DNA from: an uncultured Intestinimonas sp.
GTDB taxonomy: Bacteria; Bacillota; Clostridia; Oscillospirales; Oscillospiraceae
DNA: 64,000 nt
NCBI RefSeq assembly: GCF_944387725.1
Contig: NZ_CALXGA010000001.1
Coordinates: 1-64,000, forward strand
Direction of reading: 5' to 3'
Positions 35,365-42,784 of the stretch are shown here, in pieces. A program made the position numbers and the translations under genes. Position 1 is the first letter of the stretch; every line of letters begins with the position of its first letter. Below the pieces are notes generated by a model. The model had not been told where the DNA came from and searched no databases. It worked only from the letters and a program-made list of their open reading frames with translations.

Positions 35365-36762
35365 ATGGATTGTGTGGATATCATCATTGTAGGCGACGGA
35401 AAGGTCGGCTACACCCTGGCGGAGCAGCTCTCCCTGGAGGGGCACAGCGTCACCATTGTGGACACCAGCGACGAGGCGCTGCGCAAGGCGGATGAGGCCC
35501 TGGACGTCATGTGCGTCAAGGGCAACGGAGCGTCGGCCGCCGCCCTGCGGGAGGCCGGGGCCGAACACGCCGACCTGCTCATCGCCGCCACTAGCATGGA
35601 CGAAATCAACATGGTCTCCTGCCTTACCGCCAAGCACCTGGGCACCCAGTTCACCATCGCCCGGGTCCGCAACATCGAGTACACCGCCGACAGCAGCCGG
35701 CTCAAGCGGGACATGGGCATCGACCTGCTCATCAACCCGGAGCGGGCCGCCGCCCTGGAGATCGCCCGGCTGCTCCGCTTCCCCCCGGCCGCCAACATCG
35801 AGACCTTCTACCGGGGCCGGGTGGAGCTCATGAGCTTCCGGGCCCGGGAGGGGGACTTCTTCCTGGGCCAGCCCCTCTCCGCCCTCTCCGATCGGGTCAA
35901 GGGCCTGCCCATCCTCTTCTGCGCCGCCGACCGGGACGGGGCGGTCATCATCCCCGACGGATCCTTCGTCCCCCAGCTGGGGGACCGCATCTATGTCATC
36001 GGCGCCCCCCTGGGCGTCCATGAGTTCTTCCAGCACATCGGGCGCTATGCCCCCCAGGTCCGCAGCGTCTTTGTGGTGGGGGGCGGGCGCATCGGCTACT
36101 ACCTGGCCGCCATCCTGGAGCGGATGAACATGCGCGTGAAGGTCGTGGAACAGCGGGAGGCGCGCTGCCGCCAGCTCTCCGAGGACCTGCCCAAGAGCCT
36201 CATCATCCAGGGGGACGGCACCGACCAGGAGCTGCTGGAGTCGGAGAACCTGGCCGAGTCCGACGCCTTTGTGGCCCTCACCGACCGGGACGAGGACAAC
36301 CTCATCATCTCCCTCTACGCCCTCCAGCGGAAGATCTTCAAGGTGGTGGCCAAGTGCAACCGCCGCAACTACATCTCCATCGTCCGGGACCTGGGCCTGG
36401 ACAGCGTCATCTCCCCCAAGCTCTTCATCGCCAACCAGATTCTCCAGATCGTCCGGGGCCGGCAGAACACCAAGGGCAGCGTGATGAACACCCTCTACAA
36501 GATCGGCGAGGGGGGCGCTGAGGCCATGGAGTTCACCGTCAACCAGACCACCCGCCATCTGGGCACCCCCCTGAAGGACCTGCCCCTGAAAAAGGGCATC
36601 CTGGTGGCCGTCATCATCCACCAGGGCCGTACCATCATCCCTGAGGGCTCCTCTGCCATGGAGCTGGGCGACGCCGTCATTTTGGTGTCCAGCGGCCGCG
36701 CCATTCTGGACATCAACGACATCTTTGACGACTCTGTCCTGACGCGGGGGATGGAGCGATGA
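35365..36762 (+). CDS. trkA: Trk potassium uptake regulatory subunit TrkA
   Basis: 465 aa with two RCK units, each a Rossmann NAD-binding domain (DIIIVGDGKVGYTLAEQLSLEGHSVTIVD and VFVVGGGRIGYYLAAILERMNMRVKVVE) followed by a TrkA-C ligand-binding part. It is the cytoplasmic gate of the potassium channel formed by TrkH. The stop overlaps the trkH start (ATGA), so the two subunits are co-translated. Confidence 0.95.
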   Translation: MDCVDIIIVGDGKVGYTLAEQLSLEGHSVTIVDTSDEALRKADEALDVMCVKGNGASAAALREAGAEHADLLIAATSMDEINMVSCLTAKHLGTQFTIARVRNIEYTADSSRLKRDMGIDLLINPERAAALEIARLLRFPPAANIETFYRGRVELMSFRAREGDFFLGQPLSALSDRVKGLPILFCAADRDGAVIIPDGSFVPQLGDRIYVIGAPLGVHEFFQHIGRYAPQVRSVFVVGGGRIGYYLAAILERMNMRVKVVEQREARCRQLSEDLPKSLIIQGDGTDQELLESENLAESDAFVALTDRDEDNLIISLYALQRKIFKVVAKCNRRNYISIVRDLGLDSVISPKLFIANQILQIVRGRQNTKGSVMNTLYKIGEGGAEAMEFTVNQTTRHLGTPLKDLPLKKGILVAVIIHQGRTIIPEGSSAMELGDAVILVSSGRAILDINDIFDDSVLTRGMER

Positions 36763-38195
36763 ACTTTAAGCTTGTCCTCCGGCTGGCGGGCAAGACCCTG
36801 CTGGTGGAGGCCGCCTGTATGGCGCTCCCGCTGGTGGTGGCCCTCCTCTACCGGGAGGACCCCATGCCCTTCCTGCTGGCCATCGGCATCACCGCCGTGG
36901 TGGGTCTGCTGCTGTCCCTGGTGAAGTCGGACACCGCCTTCCACGCCCGGGAGGGCTTCTTCTCCGCCGGGCTCATCTGGGTGCTGGCCGGCGTCAGCGG
37001 CGCCCTCCCCTTCTACTTCTGCGGCGACTTCGCCAGCTTCGTGGACTGCTTCTTTGAGTCCATTTCCGGCTTTACCACCACCGGCTCCTCCATCCTCCCC
37101 GCCGTGGAGGGCCTGCCCAAGGGCATCCTCTTCTGGCGCTCCTTCTCCCACTGGCTGGGGGGCATGGGCATCCTGGTCCTCACCATCGCCCTCCTCCCAT
37201 CCCTGGGAGGCCGGACCCTCCACGTCATGAAGGCCGAGTCCCCCGGACCCATCGTCAGCAAACTGGTGCCCCGGGCCTCCCAGTCCTCCAAAATCCTCTA
37301 CGCCATCTACTTCGTCCTCACCGTGGTCATGATTGTGTGCCTGCTGCTGGCGGGAATGCCCCTCTACGACACCCTGGTCAACTCCTTCGCCGTGGCGGGC
37401 ACCGGGGGCTTCTCCGTCCTGAACACCTCCATCGGCGGCTACCAAAACCCCGTCTTCGAGGTCATTCTGGGCATCTTTATGGTGGTCTTCTCCATCAACT
37501 TTTCCCTCTACTTCCTCATCCTCTGCGGCAAGTGGAAGCAGGCCCTGAAGAGCGATGAGCTTCGGTTCTTCGCCGGGGTGGTGACGGCGTCCGTCCTCCT
37601 CATCGCCGTCAACATCAGCAGCATGTACGGCTCCTTCCTGGTCTCTCTCCGCCACGCCTTCTTCCAGGTGACCACCATCATCTCCACCACCGGCTTCTCC
37701 AGCGTGGACTTCGACCAGTGGCCGGAGTTCTCCCGGATGCTGCTGGTGATCCTGATGGTCTGCGGCGCCTGCGCCGGCTCCACCGGCGGCGGCGTCAAGT
37801 GCTCCCGGGCCCTGCTGCTGCTCAAGTGCGTCCGGCGGGAGGTCCGCCAGATCCTCCACCCCCGCTCGGTCAGCGTGGTGAAGCTGGACGGCCGGGTGGT
37901 GGACGAGAAGACCCTCCACACCGTCATGGTCTTCCTGGGGGCCTATGTGCTCCTGGCCCTGATGGCCATGCTGGTGGTGGCCTTGGACAACTTCTCCTTT
38001 GGCACCACCTTCACCGCCGTCATCACCTGCATCGGCAATGTGGGCCCCGGCCTGGAAAAGGTGGGCCCCATGGGGAACTTTTCCGAGTTCTCCCACCTGT
38101 CCAAGCTGGTGCTCTCTCTGTGTATGATCGCGGGAAGACTGGAAATCTTTCCCATTTTGGTCCTCTTCAGCCGGGGCGCCTGGCAGAAGGTGTGA
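36759..38195 (+). CDS. trkH: TrkH-family potassium transporter
   Basis: 478 aa integral membrane protein with four pore-like repeats: SISGFTTTGSSILP, NSFAVAGTGGFSVLNTSIG, ISTTGFSSVDFDQWP and ITCIGNVGPGLEKVG are the filter regions, each with the conserved glycine. CGACAGSTGGGVKCSRALLL is the second typical site. It takes up K+ together with TrkA, with which it overlaps by four bases. A strong terminator follows. Confidence 0.95.
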   Translation: MNFKLVLRLAGKTLLVEAACMALPLVVALLYREDPMPFLLAIGITAVVGLLLSLVKSDTAFHAREGFFSAGLIWVLAGVSGALPFYFCGDFASFVDCFFESISGFTTTGSSILPAVEGLPKGILFWRSFSHWLGGMGILVLTIALLPSLGGRTLHVMKAESPGPIVSKLVPRASQSSKILYAIYFVLTVVMIVCLLLAGMPLYDTLVNSFAVAGTGGFSVLNTSIGGYQNPVFEVILGIFMVVFSINFSLYFLILCGKWKQALKSDELRFFAGVVTASVLLIAVNISSMYGSFLVSLRHAFFQVTTIISTTGFSSVDFDQWPEFSRMLLVILMVCGACAGSTGGGVKCSRALLLLKCVRREVRQILHPRSVSVVKLDGRVVDEKTLHTVMVFLGAYVLLALMAMLVVALDNFSFGTTFTAVITCIGNVGPGLEKVGPMGNFSEFSHLSKLVLSLCMIAGRLEIFPILVLFSRGAWQKV

Positions 38196-38209
38196 CCCCT
38201 CCCGCCCAC

Positions 38210-38253
38210 AAAAAACCGGGCGGCCGCCTTGTCTGGCCGCCGCCCGGTTTTTT
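38210..38253 (+). terminator. Terminator after trkH
   Basis: AAAAAACCGGGCGGC pairs with GCCGCCCGGTTTTTT (15 bp), ending in six T. Confidence 0.92.
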
Positions 38254-38294
38254 GATGCGTGCCCCTGAAACAGCAGCGCTGCCATGGCAAGCCC

Positions 38295-38460
38295 TAGGGC
38301 TTGTTTGAAAATTGGCGATGTGTCCGGCAGCGAGGGATTTTGGGCCGCCGGCAAGCAATTTTTTCGCAGGAATCCTGGCGGATTTCAAGGAAAAATTGCG
38401 CCGTCCGGGGGGCAAAAGACCCGCTGATTGGGCATGTTGACATTTTTCAAACAAGCCCTA
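38295..38460 (-). mobile_element. Family A MITE-like repeat, copy 3
   Basis: 166 bp, same direction as copy 2. It is the only copy without CTAG on the right (TA then ATAT). Its left flank CAAGCCCTA itself resembles the outer end of another copy. The A+T-rich foreign patch starts directly to the right. Confidence 0.85.
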
Positions 38461-38808
38461 ATATAGACGGGTGTCCGTAAAACAGTTAATCCTCCGTATG
38501 GCTTAGACCATGCGGAGGATTTGTTTATGTCTAATCTTCAAACTTGCTGGCGGCAAACGGTTTGTCAAAACCGTTTGCGGACGGCAAGTCCACAGGGGAT
38601 AGCCGCTTTAGCGGCGCAAGGGGGTGTAGCCACCTTGACGGAACGAAGTGACGCAACATTCTCGGTCAAGCAGTTTTCTTCTGCTGACGGAGAATGAAGC
38701 TCCGCAGGACGCACGATACTCCCGATAGGAGAGTATAGAAGTGCGCCCTTTAGTTCCTAAAGGGATTTTATCAGTTCGCCAAACAAGAATTTAGGTGTAA
38801 CTAAAGTC
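38461..38808. other. Hairpin-rich non-coding edge of a foreign patch
   Basis: No convincing gene. Successive hairpins: AATCCTCCGTATGG/CCATGCGGAGGATT (about 38490-38522), CTTGC...AAACGGTTTG/CAAACCGTTT...GCAAG (about 38542-38588), a GCCGCTTTAGCGGC hairpin (about 38602), and ACTCCCGATAGGAGAGT (about 38718). Such non-coding blocks occur at ends or transfer origins of mobilisable elements; no relaxase gene is present. Confidence 0.4.
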
Positions 38809-39627
38809 TTATCTTATATGCCCCTTTCTTCGAGCATAATCTCCAATTATAAAAGCAACTGCTATAATCAACAAAATAAATATAGATAATATATCCCAAA
38901 TATCAATTACCGCCTCGCCAATCATTTTTGATAATATACTATTTATCAAAAGTGTAAATGGAATAGCAAACAAGAATGTGATTCCTGTTGCCAAAAACTT
39001 TCGTTCTTTAAGTCGATAATATAAAGCATAAATTATCCAAAGAAATGCAAGTGAGATAATCGACATAATCGCACCTATGCTGAACACCTCATTCACTTTT
39101 ATCAAAATACTTAATATGTACATAAATGGTACTATAATTATAGTAATAGCAATCATCGCCACCAGCACTCCCCTTTTTCCCAACAATATAACCGGAAACG
39201 ATGCGATCCATGTAACCAATATAGAACTAAGCACAATTAATGACCATGTCAATGTTCCCGAAATGGCAATATCACATATGCAACATACCATAATGCCAAT
39301 TATCATAGTGATTGTGTATATTGTTGATATTATTGCATTCTTGTTCATGTTGTTCTCATCTTTTCTTTTTAATTCAATGAGATTTTCATTGACCTTCTCT
39401 TCGTAATTATTCATTTCTATCCTCTCCCCACTCAACAATTCGTTAACCGTAACACCTAAAATATTGCAAAGTTCCAACATGATAGATGAATCAGGCATAC
39501 ATTTTCCTGTCTCCCATTTGGAAACAGCTCTGTCAGTAATATTTAACTTTTCTGCTAATTGCGCTTGTGTCAAACCTTTTTCTTTTCTACAACCAGCAAT
39601 AAACTTTCCTGTATCAATTTGATTCAT
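38809..39627 (-). CDS. XRE-family regulator with membrane domain, A+T-rich
   Basis: 272 aa. Residues 1-65 are a Cro/CI-type helix-turn-helix (KFIAGCRKEKGLTQAQLAEKLNITDRAVSKWETGKCMPDSSIMLELCNILGVTVNELLSGE). Residues about 95-265 contain several membrane helices. The DNA is much richer in A+T than its neighbours and uses A/T-ending codons, a sign of recent transfer. Start set by AAAGGAGGCATATTTTC. Such fused HTH-membrane regulators are common in clostridial mobile elements; the regulated genes are unknown. Confidence 0.85.
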   Translation of the reverse strand: MNQIDTGKFIAGCRKEKGLTQAQLAEKLNITDRAVSKWETGKCMPDSSIMLELCNILGVTVNELLSGERIEMNNYEEKVNENLIELKRKDENNMNKNAIISTIYTITMIIGIMVCCICDIAISGTLTWSLIVLSSILVTWIASFPVILLGKRGVLVAMIAITIIIVPFMYILSILIKVNEVFSIGAIMSIISLAFLWIIYALYYRLKERKFLATGITFLFAIPFTLLINSILSKMIGEAVIDIWDILSIFILLIIAVAFIIGDYARRKGHIR

Positions 39628-39827
39628 GAAAATATGCCTCCTTTCATGATTTACTCTACAATTTCTATCAATTTTTGTACACGAACCGTAAGTAGAATTA
39701 TCAAACTCAACCTTCAGTTGGGAGAGGCATTGTGTTTGACAAATCCCGATTTATTGCTCAATTTCATATTCAAATTATACCATAAAACTTGTGAACATTT
39801 CTACCGCAACTTTGGACTATATGAGAA

Positions 39828-39856
39828 AAGTCCGAACAGTTTTCTGCCCGGACTTC
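39828..39856 (-). terminator. Weak hairpin after the tnpV remnant
   Basis: AAGTCCG pairs with CGGACTT with a 15-base loop, just beyond the stop of the tnpV remnant on the minus strand. Confidence 0.4.
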
Positions 39857-39861
39857 CTCGC

Positions 39862-40075
39862 TCAATCGTAAATCAATTCCGCTTTCACAATCTCCTCTGC
39901 CTGTGCCTTGCAAGCGTTCATCTGCCGCACCCACTCCATCTGATTTTCGGCTTTCAGCTGTTCGGTCACGCCGTTTCGCTTCGCCAGCTCCGGCACGATC
40001 AGCTCCATGCGGTTTCGTGCCGCTTCGTCAATCTTAGCGCAATACTGTCTTACGTACACCCAGCAATTCACAGTC
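39862..40075 (-). pseudogene. Truncated TnpV (transposon-encoded protein)
   Basis: About 70 residues in one frame (VNCWVYVRQYCAKIDEAARNRMELIVPELAKRNG, then QLKAENQMEWVRQMNACKAQAEEIVKAELIYD, then stop) match the C-terminal part of TnpV from Tn4451/Tn5397-type elements. The N-terminal half is missing: the frame runs straight into the znuB-type gene, which is read in another frame. This is a remnant of the element that also brought the XRE gene. Identification is from memory of the family. Confidence 0.75.
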
Positions 40076-40928
40076 TCTTTTTGCGGAAGCAGAAGGTAAC
40101 GGCGAAGAGAACCGCCAGGTACAGCGTGATGGAGGCCCCCGCCGAGGGGCCGATGTAGTAGGACGTCATCAGCCCTGCCACCCCCGCCGCCAGGGCGGAG
40201 AGGAGGGAGATGAGGTGATACTGCCGCATGTTCCGGGCCACGTTCCGGGCGGCGGCCCCCGGCAGCACCAGCAGGGAGTTGATGACCAGCAGGCCCACCC
40301 AGGTCATGGCCACCGTCACCACCACCGCCACGGCGGCGGAGAAGAGTGCCTCCTGCCAGAAGACCCGGACCCCCCGGCTGTCGGCCAGGGCCGGGTGGAC
40401 CGAGGCGAGCATGAGCTGGTTGAAGGAGCGCAGCCACAGCAGGACCACCAGCACCAGGATGACAGCCAGCAGGCCGATCCGGGACGGCTCCACGCTGAGG
40501 ATGTCCCCGATGAGCAGGGCGTTGAATCGGGTGAAGCTGCCCCCGCCGAAGGTGGCCAGGAAGATGCCCAGAGCCACGGCGGTGGAGGAGAAGACCCCGA
40601 TGACGGTATCGCTGGCCAGGCTGGTCCGCCGCCGCACGAAGGTGAAGAGCAGGGCGAAGACCACCGCGAAGACTGCGGCGAACCACAGGGGGTCTGCCTG
40701 GGAAAGGAGGGGGACCGCCGTCCCCGCCAGGGTGCCCACCGCCATACCGGTAAAGGCCGAGTGGCCCAGGGCGTCGGAGAAGAAGGACATCCTGCTCTCC
40801 ACCACCATGGTGGAGAGCAGGCCGAAGAGGGGGGAGATCACCAGCACCGCCAGCAAGGCCCAGCGCATAAATTCATAGGAGGCCCAGTCAAAGGGGAGAG
40901 CCCCCACCAGCTGGTTCCAGAGGGCCAT
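40068..40928 (-). CDS. znuB: Zinc/manganese ABC transporter permease
   Basis: 286 aa, hydrophobic, of the ABC-3 family: MVVESRMSFFSDALGHSAFTGMAVG, RRTSLASDTVIGVFSSTAVALGI, and LLVINSLLVLPGAAARNVARNM are typical of ZnuB/MntB. It forms the membrane channel for a divalent metal. ATG overlaps the stop of the ATPase gene (ATGA). The last residues (CFRKKRL) and the TGA lie at the joint with the tnpV remnant, so the natural C-terminus may have been replaced. Confidence 0.9.
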   Translation of the reverse strand: MALWNQLVGALPFDWASYEFMRWALLAVLVISPLFGLLSTMVVESRMSFFSDALGHSAFTGMAVGTLAGTAVPLLSQADPLWFAAVFAVVFALLFTFVRRRTSLASDTVIGVFSSTAVALGIFLATFGGGSFTRFNALLIGDILSVEPSRIGLLAVILVLVVLLWLRSFNQLMLASVHPALADSRGVRVFWQEALFSAAVAVVVTVAMTWVGLLVINSLLVLPGAAARNVARNMRQYHLISLLSALAAGVAGLMTSYYIGPSAGASITLYLAVLFAVTFCFRKKRL

Positions 40929-41701
40929 CAGCGCTGCCCCCTTCCCAGGGTCAGGTGGAAGACCTGCTGAAATTCCGGGGAGGCCAGGACCTCAGAAGGC
41001 TTCCCCGCCTTGAGCACGGCGCCCTGGAGGAGGATGACCTTGTCGGCATACGCCTCCAGGGTAGCGAAGTCGTGGGTGGACAGGAGGATGGAGAGATCGT
41101 ACTGGGTGCGGACCTCATCCAGCATGTCCAGAAGCTGCTTCTCTCCCTCGATGTCCACCCCGGAGAGGGGTTCATCCAGGATGAGGATGTGGGGGACGGG
41201 CTCAAGGGCCATGGCCAGCAGCACTCGCTGGAGCTCCCCGCCGGAGAGGGCCCCCACCCTCTTGTCCAGCAGTCCCTCCCCGTGGACCCGGCGCAGGCAG
41301 GCGGCCACCCGCTCCCGGAGCCGCTGGGGAATGGGGAGGAAAACCGGCCAGCTTGAGATGGCCCCGGCGAAGAGGTCCAGCACGCTCACCGGGTCCCCCC
41401 GGTCAAAGGAGGGGGACTGGGGCACATAGCCGATGAGGGGCCGGGTGTGCCCGCCCCCCGCCGGCTGGAAGTCGATGGTCCCTGTGTGGGGAATCTGGCC
41501 CAGGACAGTCTTGAACAGGGTGGACTTCCCCGCCCCGTTGGGGCCAATGAGGGCGGTGATCTCCCCGCAGTGGAGGTGGAAGTCCACATCGTGGAGGATG
41601 ACCTGGTCCCCAGCGGTGACCCCCAGGCCCTCCGCCCGCAGGCAGCAGGCCCTGGAACAGCCGGCCCCGGCGGGGAGATCATCGTGCTTGTGTACGCTCA
41701 T
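40928..41701 (-). CDS. znuC: Zinc/manganese ABC transporter ATP-binding protein
   Basis: 257 aa from ATG 41701, which lies inside the 3' end of the binding-protein gene (GGGGGGAG upstream). Walker A GPNGAGKST, Q-loop VPQSPSF, signature LSGGELQRV, Walker B HILILDEPLSGVD and the switch His in STHD are all intact. It powers the permease encoded next. It belongs to the metal-uptake operon znuA-znuC-znuB. Confidence 0.93.
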   Translation of the reverse strand: MSVHKHDDLPAGAGCSRACCLRAEGLGVTAGDQVILHDVDFHLHCGEITALIGPNGAGKSTLFKTVLGQIPHTGTIDFQPAGGGHTRPLIGYVPQSPSFDRGDPVSVLDLFAGAISSWPVFLPIPQRLRERVAACLRRVHGEGLLDKRVGALSGGELQRVLLAMALEPVPHILILDEPLSGVDIEGEKQLLDMLDEVRTQYDLSILLSTHDFATLEAYADKVILLQGAVLKAGKPSEVLASPEFQQVFHLTLGRGQR

Positions 41702-42668
41702 GGCTGTGTGCGCTCCCCCCATTCATCTGGACCTGGCCCTCCCCCAGGGCGTTGGCGATGGTCTCCACGTTTCCCTCCAGGGCGGTGAGGTAGGGGTCCA
41801 GGCCCTGGCCGTCCCCGCTCATGATGAGGTCCAACTGGCAGACCTGACAGCCGGTTTCCCGGGAAATGGCCTGGGCGGTGGCGTCGGAGCCGTTTTTCTC
41901 GGTGAAGATGGCGGGGATGTCAAAATCCCGGACCAGCCCCACAATCTCCTTGATTTCGGCGGCGCTGGCCTCGCTTCCCTCCTCCTCCTCAATGGCCTTC
42001 AGCAGGTCCAGGCCGAAAGCTTCGGCGAAATACTGAAAGCCGTCGTGGAAGGTGATAAGCTCCCGTTGGGGGAGCGGGAGGCCGGGCTGGCCGGAGGCGG
42101 TAATCTCCCGCAGCGTCGTCCCGGCGTTGGCGAGCCGGGCAGCGGCGTCGGAGGCGTTGCCCGCATACCGCTCCGCCCGGTCCGGGTCCGCCTGAGTCAG
42201 GCCCGCCCGGATGTTCTCCACCATCTGGGCCGCCCGGGCGGGCTCCATCCAGATGTGGGGGTCGTATTCCGTGTCGTGGTCGTGGCCCTCGTGGCCCAGG
42301 GCGGGCAGGAGCTCCACCCCCTCCGAGCAGTCGATGACCGGGGCGTCGGAGGCGGCCAGGGCGTCCGAGAGAAAATCCTCCAGTCCCACGCCGTTGAGGA
42401 CCACCACATCGGCGGCCTCCACGGCCTTCATGTCGTTTACCGTCAGGGTGTAGTCGTGGAGGCAGGAGATCTCCTGCTGAATGAGCCGGGAGACCTCCAC
42501 CCCCTCCACCCCCTCGGTGACGGCGGTGGTGAAGAGATAGACGGGATAGGTTGTGGCCAGGATGTGGAGGGTGTCGTCCTCCGGGGCCGGGGAAGCGCTC
42601 TGTCCGCCCCCGCAGGCGGAGAGGGTCAGCAGGGCGGAGAGCGTCAGGGAAAGCATGATCTTTTTCAC
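41679..42668 (-). CDS. znuA: Zinc/manganese-binding lipoprotein of ABC transporter
   Basis: 329 aa. Lipoprotein signal (MKKIMLSLTLSALLTLSAC, lipobox LSAC). Cluster A-1 type fold with HDYTLTVNDMKAVEAADVVVLNGVGLE, metal ligand regions in CLHDY, HIWMEP, ITFHDGFQYFAE and FTEKNGS. The short HEGHDHD loop is typical of zinc-binding members, so zinc is more likely than manganese, but this is inference. First gene of the operon, from a consensus promoter. Confidence 0.92.
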   Translation of the reverse strand: MKKIMLSLTLSALLTLSACGGGQSASPAPEDDTLHILATTYPVYLFTTAVTEGVEGVEVSRLIQQEISCLHDYTLTVNDMKAVEAADVVVLNGVGLEDFLSDALAASDAPVIDCSEGVELLPALGHEGHDHDTEYDPHIWMEPARAAQMVENIRAGLTQADPDRAERYAGNASDAAARLANAGTTLREITASGQPGLPLPQRELITFHDGFQYFAEAFGLDLLKAIEEEEGSEASAAEIKEIVGLVRDFDIPAIFTEKNGSDATAQAISRETGCQVCQLDLIMSGDGQGLDPYLTALEGNVETIANALGEGQVQMNGGSAHSHERTQAR

Positions 42669-42709
42669 GAAAGCACCTCAAAAAAGGGGTTGAAGGGGGT
42701 CGCGCCCCT

Positions 42710-42738
42710 ATTATACCCCATCCCCGGGCATTTGTAAA
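42710..42738 (-). promoter_or_regulatory. Promoter of the znuACB operon
   Basis: TTTACA (42733-42738) and TATAAT (42710-42715), spacer 17. No clear Zur palindrome was recognised at it. Confidence 0.75.
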
Positions 42739-42740
42739 AT

Positions 42741-42778
42741 AAAAACGTCCGCCGGGACGGGAAACCGCCCCGGCGGAC
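42741..42778 (-). terminator. Terminator after the aconitase-family gene
   Basis: Fourteen-pair stem (one G-U) between 42747-42760 and 42765-42778 with a GAAA/TTTC loop, followed by GTTTTT on the minus strand. Confidence 0.88.
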
Positions 42779-42784
42779 CGCAGG

